Assembly: GCA_911728455.2 (NCBI GenBank)
Contig: OU452234.1
Span: 12,052,031 to 12,116,030, forward strand
Reading direction: 5' to 3'
DNA: 64,000 bases
Origin: Marthasterias glacialis
Taxonomy: Eukaryota > Echinodermata > Asteroidea > Forcipulatida > Asteriidae
Part shown: positions 60,714 through 64,000 of the stretch, piece after piece
How positions within the stretch are numbered: position 1 is the stretch's first letter
Layout: every line of letters begins with the position of its first letter
Position numbers and translations under genes: made by a program
The notes under the pieces: generated by a model
Seen by the model: the letters and a program-made list of their open reading frames with translations, nothing else
Database searches by the model: none
Told to the model about the DNA's origin: nothing

Positions 60714-61192
60714 ATTCCCTGTCGTCGTCCCACGTATGTGTAAGGCAGGCAACACGTTACAATAGTTAGGGGATAATAGCTAGGGGTACAGACTAAAACA
60801 GTCATAAAAAAAACATAATTGTTGGTCTGGCACCCAACCCCTCCGACAACCCCTGCGACAAGCTAGACCGGCAAGCTGGGGAGTTCGTGCCCCGGGGTTT
60901 GTCTCTTTGGCCCATTGAGACACGGCACCGGCTGTACGGGGTATGCCCCAAGGTTTACGTTCCGCGAGCTCCCACGCTGGTGCGCCGTAAAACACGCTTC
61001 GGTTGCACGGACTCGCTGAATGCGAATATTACATTCGATTTTTCATCATTATTTACAAATTGTATCAATAATCTGAACACACAGTCTTTTTAGTCAAATA
61101 TTCATAAATAATTGTAAAAATAAAGATTTAAATTTGGTTCAGTAATTTACTTTTATACGGCTGGAAGTAAAACTAACTCCGAAGATCACGTG
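60714..61192. other. Sequence with a GC-rich patch, no gene assigned
   Basis: The stretch 60,830-61,010 is much richer in G+C and CpG than its surroundings. It could be a small CpG-island-like patch or a transposon fragment. The minus-strand frame 60,780-60,995 has no recognisable domain. I tested for tRNA and 5S-like patterns by eye and found none. Confidence 0.45.
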
Positions 61193-61226
61193 ATTTATCC
61201 GAACCACTTTTTTGGTTTGGATAAAT
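61193..61226. repeat. Stem-loop, 14-bp arms with one mismatch
   Basis: ATTTATCCGAACCA and TGGTTTGGATAAAT pair around a 6-nt loop CTTTTT. Isolated, with no obvious role. Confidence 0.8.
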
Positions 61227-62030
61227 GGTTTTTTGAAAAATGCTTGAAAACGGCAAAATTTGATGGTTTCTTTTAGGAACCATTCTTCTCCGATCCTTGA
61301 AGACCTTTTAAGTCATATGTTAGCCTATTTTGTAGCCCAAATAGCCCAACGAAGCCGGTGTGCCCCTTTAACACCTCATTATTTATTGTATTTTCGATCT
61401 TGTGGAAATCAACTTAAAACTACCCCCTAAGAAATAATTATTTCCTCAACTTAAAAGAAAAAGCATTGCTAAACAACATGTAAAAAAATTGGATTAATCA
61501 CGAAAATTGATGTTTTCTGACCCAAACCACTTTTCTTTTACAATTTTTTTTCACATTAATATATTCAATTGTTTTGCCACATGATGGAACCAATAGCAAG
61601 TGTACAACTAGGTTAAAATGTTGATGGTTCAGGCTCACTTGGCCCTAACAATGCATTTTATAAGCTTTTATGTGGTAATCAGTAGGCCTAATGGGAGGCT
61701 TTACGACAGCTGTTTTTCACAGTTCTCACCAGTAGTAGGTGCTCTGAACTGCACGTGCAAAACTGAGCATGTGCGAGCATGCTCAGAACTGTCAAAAAGG
61801 ACTGTTGTGTCTGTTGCTGCCAGCATCTCCAAAGTCTCCCATTGCCAATGTTTTTCAAACTGACAATTTTGTATTTATTTCCCCGTCTGATATCAATACA
61901 CAAAATAGTAAATGGCATAACAAGAGTGTTGATGAGAGGCACATTTAACTCTTTAGCACCTGTGTCAGAATATTATTCCAAACACCCCTAGTAGAAAAGT
62001 TGAAGAGTCTGTTTAACTTTACTTTTTTTG
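61227..62030. other. AT-rich sequence with a small stem-loop
   Basis: A stem-loop with perfect 9-bp arms CTGAGCATG/CATGCTCAG and a 6-nt loop lies at 61,763-61,786. Short frames on both strands at 61,618-61,991 overlap each other and show nothing recognisable. No gene called. Confidence 0.45.
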
Positions 62031-62125
62031 GGTAACCCAGTAGCTCTGTGTATCCTTTGTGTAACCCAGTAGTTCCCAGTAGCCTTAATACCTCTATTGT
62101 GTTTCCCAGTAATTCTCAGTAGCTG
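62031..62125 (+). repeat. Short irregular CCCAGTAG repeats
   Basis: CCCAGTAG or one-base variants occur at 62,036, 62,065, 62,075, 62,105 and 62,115, often preceded by GTAA. Spacing is irregular (29, 10, 30 and 10), hinting at a 39-40-bp unit with an inner pair. Confidence 0.6.
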
Positions 62126-64000
62126 CGTTCAGCGATGCATGCTACATGCTCTTTATATTGCACAGACTTTCCTTTTTGCTTTTTTTAGCAAATACTTAAA
62201 CAATGGTTGTCCTGCATGTAGCAAAAATCTTACAGGTGTATATACTTTGCATATTAAAGCAGCATTTCAAAATTTCAATGGTTGCTAGGACTTGCGCTGA
62301 CAACAATGTCAGGACTTGTATTGATATGGTCATGTGATCTAGGTTTGAATGTAAGAAAATAGAGAGAGAGGGAAAAGTGGATCAGATAATTTTTTTTCAG
62401 ATTGAGACAGAGTAAGACCGGTGTGATGTGAGATCGTGCCTCTGTATTACAGTCACCAGGCATAGCTAGCTATAGCAGACTGAGTTTTTATACCAAGTCA
62501 GAGACTATCCTCAAGACAGAGAGTGTCTTGTTAAGGATATTTCTTCAGTGCCTGTTAAGCCATAAGACAGGCAACTGAAGCTAAGAACAACTGTAAGTTT
62601 ATAATGTTGTTAAAGTTAAAGCTTTGATTAAATAAATAAAGTCATAACAGATGCTGAAGTGTTGTGAACTTAAAGGACCAGAGTTAAGAATAGAATTGTT
62701 TGGAATTTAAAACTGTTATTTAAGTTTTTGTTTAAACTGGATTAAAACTCATCAGTACTGGAGATGATTCTTAGGATCCTTGTTACGTGTATTTTGTTAA
62801 AGATGGTTTACAACTTGGGACATCAGCACGAAGTCCCTTAACCTCGACTGAGTGTTTTAGGACAGAATTGTGACGAGGCCACCAAATTCTTTTTTTTTTT
62901 GTGAGGCTCTGCAGGCCAGCGGCGTGTAGCCGGTGTTGCCAAAAACCATCCTCAACTGAGGGCAAATTCTTCCCACTCATCTTTATTGTGATGTGGGCAA
63001 CTGATGATGGCATATCCAATTAGCCAATAATGTTGTAAATATAATTGAATACTGCTTTTAAAAGATACGTGTAGTTTACTTGTAACAACTGACAAGGGAG
63101 ATTTGTAAATACACGTAATTTGTTTAATAAGCACGCAGCGAGCCAGAATATTTTTGTAAGTAATTAAATGTAAATATAATTGAGAAAGTTGGTGAATAAG
63201 AATACAATAAACTTAGTTGAGTTGTCAAAGCTCGTTTCCTTTTGTTGTTTTAGCAGTGGCTAACGAGACACCGTAAATAGTAAAGGATACAAGGCAACTA
63301 TCTTGTGAATTTAAGAAAGTATCCTGACATCGTGTGCACAATAAAACATTCATGTAGAATCATTTACTCCTTGAATGCGACACGGAAATTCACTTTTTTT
63401 TTTACTGTAATGGATATCCTAAGACAGCTTTCTTGTGATTATTTTCTTGTGTTACCAGCTTAGTTTACTCTGTAGAGGATGAAATGACCTTACAAATGAT
63501 TTCCACAGTTGTTTGTGTTTTTGCTTAACCAGGTTAAAACTTTGAGATTGGAAACACAAGACTTGAACTTTAAAATAGCAAACTCTGTTTGCGCACTTAG
63601 TTGTAAACATTTTTCTGTGCAAAACATTGCTAAACTGTACTGTCATCTCAAACAAAGAAAATGCTTTTATAAGATGAAAACAATCACAACATTCCTTTTG
63701 GAATAAAAATAAATGCGTGTGGTATCTACAAATAACTTCTTTATCTAAAACTGTCGGTAAAATCATTTCAGATCATGGTATTCTGTCTGAAAAAAACAAT
63801 TGTAAGTTTGGAGTGAAAACAAATGTGTTAGCCATAACTGTGTACACTGCATGTGAATTGTCCGTACACACAAACACAAACAGCTGCCTGTGTTGCACAC
63901 AGGGTGTGTGCGTTGATTTGGGGATAGGACCTCTGACCTTTGAACCTTTGTGGATAGACAACGTCATTTTTTTCTGATAAGCATTATATTTTGAGACCAT
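62126..64000. other. AT-rich sequence, no gene seen
   Basis: The words at 62,453-62,484 are an inverted, diverged relative of 53,637-53,670. AATAAA occurs near 62,631 and 63,206. The longest frame (63,452-63,766, minus) is 104 codons with no recognisable domain. I considered an LTR here and did not find enough support. Confidence 0.45.

Noticed and set aside
60830-61010. tRNA, 5S or tRNA-derived SINE in the GC-rich patch
   Set aside because: No A-box/B-box pair (GGTTCGANNCC) or cloverleaf could be drawn.
62330-63260. Solo LTR or 5' LTR of a retrotransposon ending near TTTTAGCAGTGGC
   Set aside because: No matching second LTR, no gag or pol frames to the window end, and no clear TG...CA ends with a target duplication.

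Overview
The window looks like nuclear DNA of an animal, most likely a marine invertebrate. The reasons are very long AT-rich non-coding stretches, a large homogeneous satellite array, several foldback (MITE-like) elements, minisatellites, long poly-C and poly-G runs, and no operon-like gene packing. A deuterostome (echinoderm, hemichordate or lancelet type) is a guess from general texture, including the TAGGCCTACA words near 54.4-54.5 kb. I recognise no protein-coding gene with confidence. A few short open stretches are listed as weak exon or pseudogene candidates.

Layout. (1) 1-40,823: one uninterrupted head-to-tail array of a 312-bp satellite, 129 full monomers plus two partial ones, running off the left edge of the window. 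The left third is variable in length. The last 17 kb is almost perfectly uniform. (2) 40,824-43,840: mostly unfeatured sequence with a 258-bp imperfect hairpin at 43.0-43.3 kb. (3) 43,840-45,420: four tandem copies of a ~420-460-bp repeat. (4) 45,474-49,200: a second satellite, 20 units of ~185 bp, with higher-order duplications and hypervariable C-tracts. (5) 49.2-51.5 kb: three copies of a dispersed ~300-bp repeat and a 205-bp direct repeat. (6) 51.7-52.0 kb: a weak terminal-exon candidate with a downstream AATAAA. (7) 52,397-52,808: two decayed copies of the 312-bp satellite, entered directly from a 109-bp element that recurs at 56.1 kb. (8) 54.0-58.9 kb: a 48-bp tandem repeat, a G-rich tract, an inverted repeat, a 20-bp minisatellite and a 516-bp TTAA-flanked foldback element. 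(9) 58.9-64 kb: a decayed repetitive coding-like region, a near-perfect micro-palindrome with 9-bp direct flanks, and unremarkable AT-rich sequence.

Main result. The 312-bp satellite, the 185-bp satellite 5 kb away and the decayed copies at 52.4 kb appear to be one family. Five short blocks lie in the same order and orientation over about 150 bp in the two satellites, with near-identical spacing, and the decayed copies have intermediate sequence. The 312-bp form carries an extra ~130-150-bp module that includes a 22-bp perfect palindrome. Each monomer also carries a full CRE octamer (TGACGTCA), giving about 130 such sites in 41 kb. Variants inside the array record copying events: a template-switch at a quasi-palindrome, clustered A/T-tract alleles, and a strong homogenisation gradient. 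These read as satellite birth, expansion and decay in one locus rather than as a set of genes working together.
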